Source of the DNA: Rhizobiaceae bacterium | GTDB lineage: Bacteria; Pseudomonadota; Alphaproteobacteria; Rhizobiales; Rhizobiaceae | DNA length: 64,000 nt | Assembly (NCBI GenBank): GCA_028279875.1 | Contig: JANQMU010000015.1 | Coordinates: 1 to 64,000 of the forward strand | Direction of reading: 5' to 3' | In this document: positions 44,002 to 51,179 of the stretch, one piece after another | Layout of the letters: each line of letters starts with the position of its first letter | Position numbering within the stretch: the stretch's first letter is position 1 | Program-made: the position numbers and the translations under genes | Notes under the pieces: model-generated | Databases searched by the model: none | Seen by the model: the letters and a program-made list of their open reading frames with translations, nothing else | Told to the model about the DNA's origin: nothing

Positions 44002-45504
44002 ATGGTCTTCAGCTCACTGGAATTTATCTACCTGTTTTTGCCGCCGGTCCTGCTGGGCTTCTACCTGTTGCGGGCGCTGCGCCTTGAAACCGCGATCATC
44101 TGGTGGCTGGTTCTGGCGTCCTTCGCCTTCTACGCCTGGTGGAGCCCGCCGCACCTGCTGCTGTTGTGCGGTTCGATCCTGTTCAATTACGGCGTCCACC
44201 GCCTGATGCTGCGGCGGCGCTCGCGGCCGCTGCTGGTTTTCGGTATCGCGATCAATCTCGGGCTTCTGGCGGTGTTCAAATATGCCGATTTCCTGATCGG
44301 CAATGTCAACGGGATCGCCAATTTGGAGATGACCGAGCTGGGGCTCGTTCTGCCGCTGGCCATTTCCTTTTACACCTTCCAGCAGATTTCCTTTCTGCTC
44401 GACACCTGGGCAGGGCGCACAAAGGCCTGTGATTTCAAGCGCTACGTGCTGTTCGTGACGTTTTTCCCGCAACTGATCGCCGGGCCGATCGTCATGCAGA
44501 AAGACACCATCCCGCAGTTTCGCCTGTCGGTCTTCCGCAACCGGACGATGCTCAATCTGGTGCTCGGCTCGACCCTGTTCTTTATCGGCCTGTTCAAGAA
44601 AATCGTGCTGGCCGACGGCATTGCGCCCGTGGCCAATGCGGCGTTCGGCCTGGCGGACCAGGGGCAGTCACTGCCGATGGCCGCGTCATGGCTCGGCGCC
44701 GCCGCCTATACGTTCCAGATCTATTTCGACTTTTCCGGATATTGCGACATGGCCCTCGGGCTTGCCCGCCTCTTCGGCATTCGGCTGCCGATCAATTTCA
44801 ATTCGCCCTACAAGGCGCTGAGCATTGTCGAGTTCTGGCGCCGCTGGCACATTTCGCTGTCCCGGTTCCTGCGCGACTACCTTTATATTCCGCTTGGCGG
44901 CAACCGGTCGGGGATCCTGGGCCGGCATGGTAATCTGATGCTGACCATGCTGCTTGGCGGCCTGTGGCACGGGGCCGGCTGGAATTTCGTCCTGTGGGGC
45001 GCATTACATGGCAGCTATCTGATCGCCAATCATCTCTGGACCGGTTCAGCGGTGCGTGGTGCGGTCCACGCCATGCTGCCGCGCGTTCTCTATAACGGGC
45101 TTGCCTGGGGCATCACCATGCTGGCGGTCATCGTCGCCTGGGTGTTCTTTCGCGCCGAAACACTTGCCGGCGGATTGATCATGCTGCAGAGCATGGCCGG
45201 GCTGTCGGAACTGGCTTCGGTCGGCTGGCGGGAAGTGATACCCGGGGCGCAATATGTGCCGGCGATGCTCGCCGCGATGCTGGCGATCGTCTTGTTCCTG
45301 CCGAACGGTCCCGAACTGACCGGCAATTACCGGCCGGTCCTGTTTGCCGCCAAGGAGCTTGTCGGGCCGCGGTCCGGCTGGCTGCGCATGCGCTGGTCGC
45401 CGACACCGGTCTGGGGCCTGTTGGTCGCCGCCGTGGGATCACTGTCGCTGATCCAGATCTACCGCCTCAACGACCTGACGGAGTTCATCTATTTCAATTT
45501 CTGA
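44002..45504 (+). CDS. algI: AlgI-like MBOAT O-acetyltransferase
   Basis: 500 residues from ATG 44002 (MVFSSLEFIYLFLPPVLLGFYLL, the usual AlgI-type opening). About 11 membrane helices are visible. MBOAT hallmarks are YFDFSGYCDMALGLARLFGI, FWRRWHISLSRFLRDYLYIPLGGNR and the catalytic His in LLGGLWHGAGWNFVLWGALHG (about residue 320). It transfers acetyl groups across the inner membrane for modification of the polysaccharide, together with the SGNH protein two genes upstream. It ends 18 bases before the next activator palindrome, and algD then has its own promoter. Confidence 0.92.
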   Translation: MVFSSLEFIYLFLPPVLLGFYLLRALRLETAIIWWLVLASFAFYAWWSPPHLLLLCGSILFNYGVHRLMLRRRSRPLLVFGIAINLGLLAVFKYADFLIGNVNGIANLEMTELGLVLPLAISFYTFQQISFLLDTWAGRTKACDFKRYVLFVTFFPQLIAGPIVMQKDTIPQFRLSVFRNRTMLNLVLGSTLFFIGLFKKIVLADGIAPVANAAFGLADQGQSLPMAASWLGAAAYTFQIYFDFSGYCDMALGLARLFGIRLPINFNSPYKALSIVEFWRRWHISLSRFLRDYLYIPLGGNRSGILGRHGNLMLTMLLGGLWHGAGWNFVLWGALHGSYLIANHLWTGSAVRGAVHAMLPRVLYNGLAWGITMLAVIVAWVFFRAETLAGGLIMLQSMAGLSELASVGWREVIPGAQYVPAMLAAMLAIVLFLPNGPELTGNYRPVLFAAKELVGPRSGWLRMRWSPTPVWGLLVAAVGSLSLIQIYRLNDLTEFIYFNF

Positions 45505-45522
45505 AACGCCTGTGGCGGTTCT

Positions 45523-45535
45523 TCGCAAATTGCGA
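45523..45535. promoter_or_regulatory. LuxO-type activator palindrome upstream of algD
   Basis: TCGCA-AAT-TGCGA keeps perfect dyad symmetry in the five-base arms. Its centre is about 119 bases before the predicted start point. It forms the third member of the set at 37951 and 41315. Confidence 0.6.
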
Positions 45536-45621
45536 CTCCCCGGTCCGATATCGCAAAGAAGAACCAGCATTACACGCACCAGAAATGGGATAACTATATG
45601 CAAAATATAGAAAAATGAGTT

Positions 45622-45637
45622 TGGCACGATCCTTGAA
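45622..45637 (+). promoter_or_regulatory. Probable sigma-54 promoter of algD
   Basis: TGGCAC-GATCC-TTGAA has a perfect -24 box, but the -12 box reads TTGA instead of TTGC, a deviation at a normally conserved base. Predicted start is near 45648, 30 bases before the ATG. Weaker than the other two by sequence. Confidence 0.5.
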
Positions 45638-45677
45638 ACAACATGGCCAGTTTCATCTGTTTTGAAAGGCGACTTCG

Positions 45678-47081
45678 ATGAATGTTCTGGCAAACACCGC
45701 TGAGTTTCAGCACCTCGTCCCGGTTGCGCAGCCCGTCCAGGGCGCCAGCCGGATTTCCATCATCGGCCTTGGCTATGTCGGCGCCGTGTCAGCCGCCTGC
45801 CTGTCGAGCCTCGGCCATCAGGTTGTCGGTGTGGATGTCGATCCCGCCAAGGCGGGCATGATCGCCGAAGGGCGCTCGCCGATCCACGAGCAGAATCTGG
45901 AAACACTGCTGTCCAAGGGCGTCGACAACGATCTGATCTCGGCAACCACCGACATTGTCGATGCGGTCCTGAACACGGATGTGACATTCGTGTCGGTCGG
46001 CACTCCGACATCTTCCGACGGCGGCTGTGATTTCACCTATATCCGGTCGGCGGCAAGGGCCATCGGTGAGGGTCTGTCGCGCAAGAAGGACTATCATGTC
46101 GTCGTCATGCGCTGTTCGGTTCCGCCCGCATCGACCCTGTCGGTGATGGTGCCCGAAATCGAAAAGGCATCGGGCAAGACGATGGGCGACGATTTCGGCA
46201 TCTGCTTCAACCCCGAATTCCTGCGCGAGGGCACGGCCGTTGCCGATTTCAATGACCCGCCCAAAACGGTGATCGGCGCCAATGACTGGTTCGCGGCCGA
46301 AATCGTCGCCGACATCTACCGGCCGATCGACGCCAACCCGATCATGACCACCATCGAGGTCGCCGAAATGGTCAAATATGTCGACAATGTCTGGCATGCA
46401 ACGAAAGTCTGCTTTGCCAATGAGGTCGGCCGGGTCTGCAAGCCGCTGGGTGTCGACAGCCACGCCGTCATGGATATCTTCGTCGAGGACACCAAGCTCA
46501 ACCTGTCGCCCTATTATCTCAAGCCCGGCTTCGCCTATGGCGGGTCGTGCCTGCCCAAGGAGGTGCGTGCTGTCGTCCATCTGGCACAGCAGATGGGGGT
46601 CGAAACACCGCTGTTTTCGAGCCTCGCCGAGACCAATGAGCAGCAGATCGAGGCGGCCGTTGACATGGTGCGCAAGAGTGGCGCCAAGCGGGTCGGTTTT
46701 CTGGGGCTGGCCTTCAAGGCCGGAACCGATGATCTGCGCGAAAGCCCGGTCCTGGAGGTCATGAACCGGCTGATCGAGAGCGGCTGCGAGGTCGTCGCCT
46801 ATGATGAGGCCATCAGCACCGGGACCCGTGTCGCCAATCAGTTCGACTATGTTCGCAATGTCTGCCCGCATCTCGAACTGACCGTGGCCGAATTGCCGAA
46901 ATTCCTGCGGCCCAGCGGCTTCCACGTGATCGATGAAAGCGATGTCGTTGTCGTCTCGCAGAACACGCCGGAGATCCGTCAGATCATCGCCGCGCGGCTG
47001 GAACGGGCGCAGATTATCGACCTGGTGCGGCTATTCACCACGACACCGACATTCTCCTGCTATGAGGGAATTGGCTGGTAG
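45678..47081 (+). CDS. algD: GDP-mannose 6-dehydrogenase
   Basis: 467 residues. Rossmann N-terminus ISIIGLGYVGAVSAACLSSLGHQVVGVDVD (after a ~30-residue extension absent from Pseudomonas AlgD), active-site loop NPEFLREGTAVADF, substrate region EVAEMVKYVDNVWHATKVCFANEVG, the catalytic Cys in FAYGGSCLPKEVRA, GLAFKAGTDDLRESP and a C-terminal CYEGIGW close to AlgD's EGICW ending. It makes GDP-mannuronate, the committed precursor for alginate-type polymers. UDP-glucose dehydrogenase is the main alternative; the C-terminal motif and neighbouring alg8/alg44 favour AlgD. It is followed by a terminator. Confidence 0.92.
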   Translation: MNVLANTAEFQHLVPVAQPVQGASRISIIGLGYVGAVSAACLSSLGHQVVGVDVDPAKAGMIAEGRSPIHEQNLETLLSKGVDNDLISATTDIVDAVLNTDVTFVSVGTPTSSDGGCDFTYIRSAARAIGEGLSRKKDYHVVVMRCSVPPASTLSVMVPEIEKASGKTMGDDFGICFNPEFLREGTAVADFNDPPKTVIGANDWFAAEIVADIYRPIDANPIMTTIEVAEMVKYVDNVWHATKVCFANEVGRVCKPLGVDSHAVMDIFVEDTKLNLSPYYLKPGFAYGGSCLPKEVRAVVHLAQQMGVETPLFSSLAETNEQQIEAAVDMVRKSGAKRVGFLGLAFKAGTDDLRESPVLEVMNRLIESGCEVVAYDEAISTGTRVANQFDYVRNVCPHLELTVAELPKFLRPSGFHVIDESDVVVVSQNTPEIRQIIAARLERAQIIDLVRLFTTTPTFSCYEGIGW

Positions 47082-47112
47082 GAAGCCAGGGCATCCATTC
47101 GACATTGCCTGA

Positions 47113-47137
47113 GGGAAGCCGCGAGGCTTCCCTTTTT
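47113..47137 (+). terminator. Rho-independent terminator after algD
   Basis: GGGAAGCC-GCGA-GGCTTCCC followed by TTTTT, 32 bases after the algD stop. It closes the polysaccharide locus. Confidence 0.9.
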
Positions 47138-47241
47138 ACTGCGATATCCCATCGGTAGCTTCGGCCTGTCCTTGCGAGCGGCTTCACGTTAAAACGGCTC
47201 CCGAGATCGGCGTGGCAATGTCGCCGGAAGGAGTGAGAACC

Positions 47242-47637
47242 ATGATCGAAGGGGCCATACACAACCCGTCCAGGCGTGATCATTTCATGCAGCTCGACGC
47301 GCTCGATCAGCGCGTCACAATCGTGTGGAACGGCAGGGAGATAGCGGTGTCCGACCGCGCTATCCGGCTGCTTGAATGCGGTCGCCGCCTCTATCCGCCG
47401 CAATACTACATCCCGGTGGAGGATATTGGCGCAAGACTTGTCAGGAGTGACAGGACCTCCCATTGCCCATTGAAGGGGAATGCCACATATTTTGATCTCC
47501 ACGGCGAGGATGGCGGCGCAAAGGCTGACGATCTGGGATGGTCCTATGCCGAGCCCTATGATTTTGCCGCGCAATTGGCCGGGCACATCGCTTTCGATCC
47601 CCGGCGGGTTACGATCACCGTCGAGGCGGCGAACTGA
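47242..47637 (+). CDS. DUF427-family protein
   Basis: 131 residues from ATG 47242, which has AAGGAG 8 bases upstream. It shows the DUF427 beta-rich pattern: RVTIVWNGREIAVSDRAIRLLE, PPQYYIPVEDIGARLV, TSHCPLKGNATYFDL, LGWSYAEPYDFAAQLAGHIAFDPRRVTI. Function of the family is not established. The tag gene begins 41 bases downstream on the same strand. Confidence 0.85.
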   Translation: MIEGAIHNPSRRDHFMQLDALDQRVTIVWNGREIAVSDRAIRLLECGRRLYPPQYYIPVEDIGARLVRSDRTSHCPLKGNATYFDLHGEDGGAKADDLGWSYAEPYDFAAQLAGHIAFDPRRVTITVEAAN

Positions 47638-47678
47638 CACGCCGGCCAATAGATGGCGAACAACAAGGGTGAGGGGCC

Positions 47679-48350
47679 ATGCAGGACTTCGAAACCATCT
47701 ACGAACACGCCGCCGGCCGCAAGGGCGGTGCCTCGGCCTTCGAACAGACGCTCACGGCGCCGAAATCGGCAACGGAACTAGCCGCCATTCCCGACGACCG
47801 CTGGCTTTCGATGATGAGCAAGTGCATTTTTCAGGCCGGTTTCAACTGGAAGGTCGTCGAGCACAAATGGCCCGATATCGAGGAGGTGTTCGAAGGGTTC
47901 GACATCGGCCGCATGGGCTTCATGACCGATGAGGATATCGGCGAGCATCTCAGCGACACCCGGATCATCCGCCACGGCAAGAAAATCGCCGCGATCCGCG
48001 ACAATGCCCGTTTTCTGGCGGAACTGGCCAGCGAAAACGGCACGGCCGCCAGCGCCTTCGCGCAATGGCCGGCGGAGGACTATATCGGCCTGCTGGCGAT
48101 GCTGAAAAAGCGGGCCACGCGCCTCGGCGGCAACACCGCCATGTATTTCCTGCGGTTCATGGGCGTCGACAGTTTCATCCTGTCCCGTGACGTGGTGGCG
48201 GCGCTGATCCGCGAAAATGTGGTGGACAAGGCCCCGACGTCCAAGCGCGACCTGGAGAAAGTGCAGGCCGCCTTCAACACCTGGCGCGAACAGTCCGACA
48301 GGCCTCTGACCCATATCAGCCGTGTTCTGGCTTGCTCGGTGGGAGAGTGA
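47679..48350 (+). CDS. tag: DNA-3-methyladenine glycosylase I (Tag family)
   Basis: 223 residues, ATG preceded by GTGAGGGG. It has the Tag-type helix-hairpin-helix fold: LSMMSKCIFQAGFNWKVVEHKWP, FDIGRMGFMTDEDIGEHLSDTRIIRHGKKIAAIRDNARFLAEL, and LGGNTAMYFLRFMGVDSFILSRDVVAAL with the HhH Asp. It would remove 3-methyladenine from DNA. The cysteine and histidine zinc ligands of classical E. coli Tag are not obvious, so it belongs to a divergent Tag-like branch. Convergent with the M20 amidohydrolase, 21 bases apart. Confidence 0.85.
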   Translation: MQDFETIYEHAAGRKGGASAFEQTLTAPKSATELAAIPDDRWLSMMSKCIFQAGFNWKVVEHKWPDIEEVFEGFDIGRMGFMTDEDIGEHLSDTRIIRHGKKIAAIRDNARFLAELASENGTAASAFAQWPAEDYIGLLAMLKKRATRLGGNTAMYFLRFMGVDSFILSRDVVAALIRENVVDKAPTSKRDLEKVQAAFNTWREQSDRPLTHISRVLACSVGE

Positions 48351-48371
48351 TCGGGAAACGGGTCGTGGCAA

Positions 48372-49541
48372 TCACGCCGGATTTTCGCTTTCGAGAATGC
48401 GATTGAGCGTTGACAGAAACATCGATGTGCCGGACCGTATGAGATCATCCGGGAAATCGTAATCCGGATTGTGCAGGGCCGGATGCCCGGTCCCGGCGCC
48501 CAGGAAGAACATGGCTGCCCGGGCGGCGCTTCCATATTCGCCGAAATCCTCCGAAAAGCGCATCGGTTCCTCCAGTTCGGTCACCGCCAGTCCCAGTTCC
48601 GCAGCCGACCGGCGAACCTGATCGACCAGCCCGGTATCATTGGTGCAGGCATGGAAGATATCGTGATAATCGATGGTGCAGGTGAGCCGGTGCTCGTCCG
48701 CAGCCTGCTGCGCGATCGCCGCGGCGCTTTCGACAAGGCCGTCCATCTGCCGGTCCGCGACGGTCCTCAGGGTTGCCCAGATTTCCGCGTCGCCGGGGGC
48801 AACGCCGAACGCCTTTTCGCCGAGATGGGCGTGAACGACCGTCACCAGGGCGAATTTTTCATCCATGGCTGTTGCCGATGAAAGCTGTTCCAGCCGGCCG
48901 ATGACCGAAGCCAGTGCGTGTGCCGGCGAAATACCGGTCTCCGGCATCGACGCATGCGCTGTCTTGCCGGTGAACCGGACGCGCATCCCCCGCGACGCGC
49001 AATGGATATGTCCGCTTTTCACAATGACCTGATGAAGCGCATGGCCCGGAAGATTGTGCAGTGCCAGCACACAGTCGGGTTTGAGTTGGTCGAAGCGGGG
49101 ATCGGCGATGACGGCGCGTGCGCCGGACCCGATTTCCTCGGCCGGCTGAAACAGAAGGATAACCCGGCCGCGAAGCGGGCGCTGCCTGCCCAGGGTGGAT
49201 GCCACGCCGAGCAGGATGGACATGTGCCCGTCATGGCCGCATTGGTGCCCATGCCCGGGACGCATCGAACGGTAGCTTCGCTCTCCGGTCTCGGCGATCG
49301 GCAAGCCGTCGAGCTCGCAGCGAATCATCACCGTGACGCCGGGCTTGCGGCCTTGATACAGCGCCGCCACGCCGGTGCCGCCCAGGCCCTCGACGATCTC
49401 GTCCGGGCCGAAATCGGCGAGAAGCGCGCTGATGCGTGCAGCGGTGCGTTGTTCATGCCCGGACAGTTCCGGCATCGTGTGCAGGTCGCGGCGGATCGCC
49501 CGCAGCGCGGCGAAATGCTGATCGTCCAGATGGTTGGTCAC
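48372..49541 (-). CDS. M20-family amidohydrolase (hippurate/N-acyl amino acid hydrolase type)
   Basis: 389 residues. Metal-site motifs are HQCGHDGHMSILLG (about residue 95), FQPAEEIGSGARAV (about 130), the dimerisation-domain HIHCASRGMRVRFTGKTAHASMPETG, SEDFGEY and a terminal HNPDYDFPDDLI. These fit the di-metal amidases that cleave N-acyl amino acids, hippurate or indole-3-acetyl conjugates. The substrate is not resolvable from sequence. Its ATG overlaps, as ATGA, the stop of a 63-codon upstream frame that looks like a truncated gene. Confidence 0.92.
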   Translation of the reverse strand: MTNHLDDQHFAALRAIRRDLHTMPELSGHEQRTAARISALLADFGPDEIVEGLGGTGVAALYQGRKPGVTVMIRCELDGLPIAETGERSYRSMRPGHGHQCGHDGHMSILLGVASTLGRQRPLRGRVILLFQPAEEIGSGARAVIADPRFDQLKPDCVLALHNLPGHALHQVIVKSGHIHCASRGMRVRFTGKTAHASMPETGISPAHALASVIGRLEQLSSATAMDEKFALVTVVHAHLGEKAFGVAPGDAEIWATLRTVADRQMDGLVESAAAIAQQAADEHRLTCTIDYHDIFHACTNDTGLVDQVRRSAAELGLAVTELEEPMRFSEDFGEYGSAARAAMFFLGAGTGHPALHNPDYDFPDDLIRSGTSMFLSTLNRILESENPA

Positions 49542-49729
49542 AATGGGCAGGCTAGAGCACCGGGCAACATTATTGAAGCCTCTAACGCAAAAGCGTCTGG
49601 ATTGAACGCAATCCCGTGAATCGGACTATCATACCAGTTCATGGTTTCGAAGTCGGCATTCGTCCAGACTCCCCTTGGTGGCAAATCAACGGTTTTGGCG
49701 CCAATCATCGGCGGCGCTGTCAATGCCAT
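49538..49729 (-). pseudogene. Possible truncated conserved gene just before the M20 gene
   Basis: A 63-codon frame whose middle, WTNADFETMNWYDSPIHGIAFNPD, resembles the start of small conserved proteins opening with FExMxWHDxxIHGI. I recall these from memory only. The expected strand-rich remainder is missing: after FALEASIM the frame runs into the M20 start and stops. Either it is a tiny coupled gene (ATGA overlap) or a relic truncated at the join with the M20 gene. The latter fits the nearby low-G+C islet. Confidence 0.4.
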
Positions 49730-49769
49730 GTGTGATTCGTGCGTCTTACTGCGACCTATGCGAGGTTGC

Positions 49770-50120
49770 TTAGTTTGGATCCTTGCAGCCGCTAAGCATA
49801 GTCACCTTCACTGTATGAGCTTTGTTAGCACCACTGTTACAAACACAATGGGTTTGATTGACGGGTGCACAAGTTACATCGAGTACGGGTGATGTACATG
49901 TGAAATCGAACGAGATCGTTGTTGTATTTAAATACTGCTCGTGATCCATTTCATGGCACAGGGGTGCTATATCTGTCTTTCCATGATCGATGGTTGTATT
50001 CTGCTCATTGTTTGTGGTGAAGTTGATATACTGAGTTGGGTTTTGGTGCGTTCCGTACGAGGTTTGCGAAAAGCAGATCATCGTCGCAATTATGGTTGCG
50101 ATCCCAACTATAATTCTCAT
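49770..50120 (-). CDS. Small secreted cysteine-rich protein of unknown function
   Basis: 116 residues: signal peptide (IIVGIATIIATMICFSQTSYG), then an Asn/Thr-rich mature part with six cysteines, spaced as C-H-E-M, FTCTSP, VTCAP, HCVCNSG and ending GCKDPN. Many NxT/S triplets are visible. It has the same closing pattern (CxC, then beta-like V-V, then CKD) as the divergent gene at 50514. Local G+C is near 42% in two 60-base samples, against about 62% in a sample from algD. Family not recognised; transfer is likely. Confidence 0.62.
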   Translation of the reverse strand: MRIIVGIATIIATMICFSQTSYGTHQNPTQYINFTTNNEQNTTIDHGKTDIAPLCHEMDHEQYLNTTTISFDFTCTSPVLDVTCAPVNQTHCVCNSGANKAHTVKVTMLSGCKDPN

Positions 50121-50513
50121 CCCGCAATCTCCTAAGTAGTTCGTGGTCTGCCCCCCGGTCCATCTCTTTGTTATCGGTGCATTTCGGTTGGTCGCGGTGC
50201 AGCTTTTCTATCGCCTCGGCAACCGCTGCGCTTGCCATTACCGACAAAGCGTCACCGAGGATTAAGAGCTTCACGAGATCTCTCACGGATCCCTGCTTTT
50301 CTTCGTATCGGCAACAACAACATCAACTCGACGTAGCGTATCACGTTGTTCAACTATCTCAAGGTGCAGCCTGGTTTAGGCTCAGGACAGATCATCTGAT
50401 ACCGACACTATGTCACAAGCCATTTCCTCTTCCAGCAGACCTCTTCTATAATTGGCCCGTCGATTCTCAACAGGCCATTTCGGAATTAACGGTTGAGTGA
50501 AAGGGAGACGGCC
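50121..50513. other. 393-base region between the two small secreted-protein genes
   Basis: Divergent promoters for both small genes should lie here. A minus-strand frame (50286-50005) beginning with a hydrophobic stretch runs out of frame into the neighbouring gene and is not supported. No repeats or RNA genes seen. Confidence 0.4.
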
Positions 50514-50843
50514 ATGAAAGGCATTATCAGTACGTTGGTATTCTGCGGCACCCTGTCTCTATCGGCAGGCCCGGCGGTGGCCAAGGCGGAGGTGAGTTTG
50601 CACTGCCAAAAGGGGACATGCGCGTACACCGAAGAGCTGGGGCCGGATCAGACCAAACAATTTGAAGGATATTGTGCCGGAGAAGCGGTGTCCGATTTTA
50701 AGATGGTTTGTCATGCCGTGAAAGGTACGACATGCACAAAACCCGTTGCGTCGCCCTTTTCTCAATATTGGAGCTGCACCTGCACGAACTGGAACGCGAC
50801 ACAAAGAAAAAACGTGACGATTGATGTTGAGTGCAAAGATTGA
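50514..50843 (+). CDS. Small secreted cysteine-rich protein, relative of the divergent gene
   Basis: 109 residues from ATG 50514 (GGGAGA just upstream): signal peptide (IISTLVFCGTLSLSAGPAVAKA), then a mature domain with eight cysteines: HCQKGTCAY, GYCAG, MVCHAV, TTCTK, SCTCTNW and a terminal VECKD. The CxC-(~15 residues)-VxxDVECKD end matches the CVC...VKVTMLSGCKD end of the other small protein, suggesting a shared disulfide-rich fold. Function unknown. Confidence 0.66.
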   Translation: MKGIISTLVFCGTLSLSAGPAVAKAEVSLHCQKGTCAYTEELGPDQTKQFEGYCAGEAVSDFKMVCHAVKGTTCTKPVASPFSQYWSCTCTNWNATQRKNVTIDVECKD

Positions 50844-51179
50844 TCTTGTTTGTTCCAGCAAAAAGTGCAGGCGGAACTGGACATCAATACCGGCTTTTAT
50901 TGCCGACGAGTATCGTCACCCGTAAACTATCCGCAACCTTTTGATTAGATTGACGGATTGTGGCTGACTGGCGTTTTGAAATTGACATCCTCATGGCCGG
51001 CAACCATGGAACTCAAGCTTTACGCGGCGGTCGAAATCCAGCCTCAGAGGACCATCAATTGATTCACCCGTTGGGTTCGCCATGACGGCCTCGTGTGATC
51101 CAGAATAACGTATTGATTATTATATCTGAATCGCAAAAAAATTCGCAGAAGATCACAGCTTCACCCGACGAATGCGGGT
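50844..51179. other. 336-base gap, nothing recognised
   Basis: No supported frame. A moderately A+T-rich patch around 51110-51160 lies just after the GGDEF-EAL stop. No clear terminator is visible. Confidence 0.4.

Noticed and set aside
45789-46925. 378-codon minus-strand frame opposite algD
   Set aside because: Shadow frame; algD motifs on the plus strand are unmistakable.
50005-50286. 93-codon minus-strand frame with a hydrophobic N-terminus in the low-G+C islet
   Set aside because: It runs out of frame through the start of the better-supported secreted-protein gene at 49770-50120. I could not find a ribosome site that decides for it.
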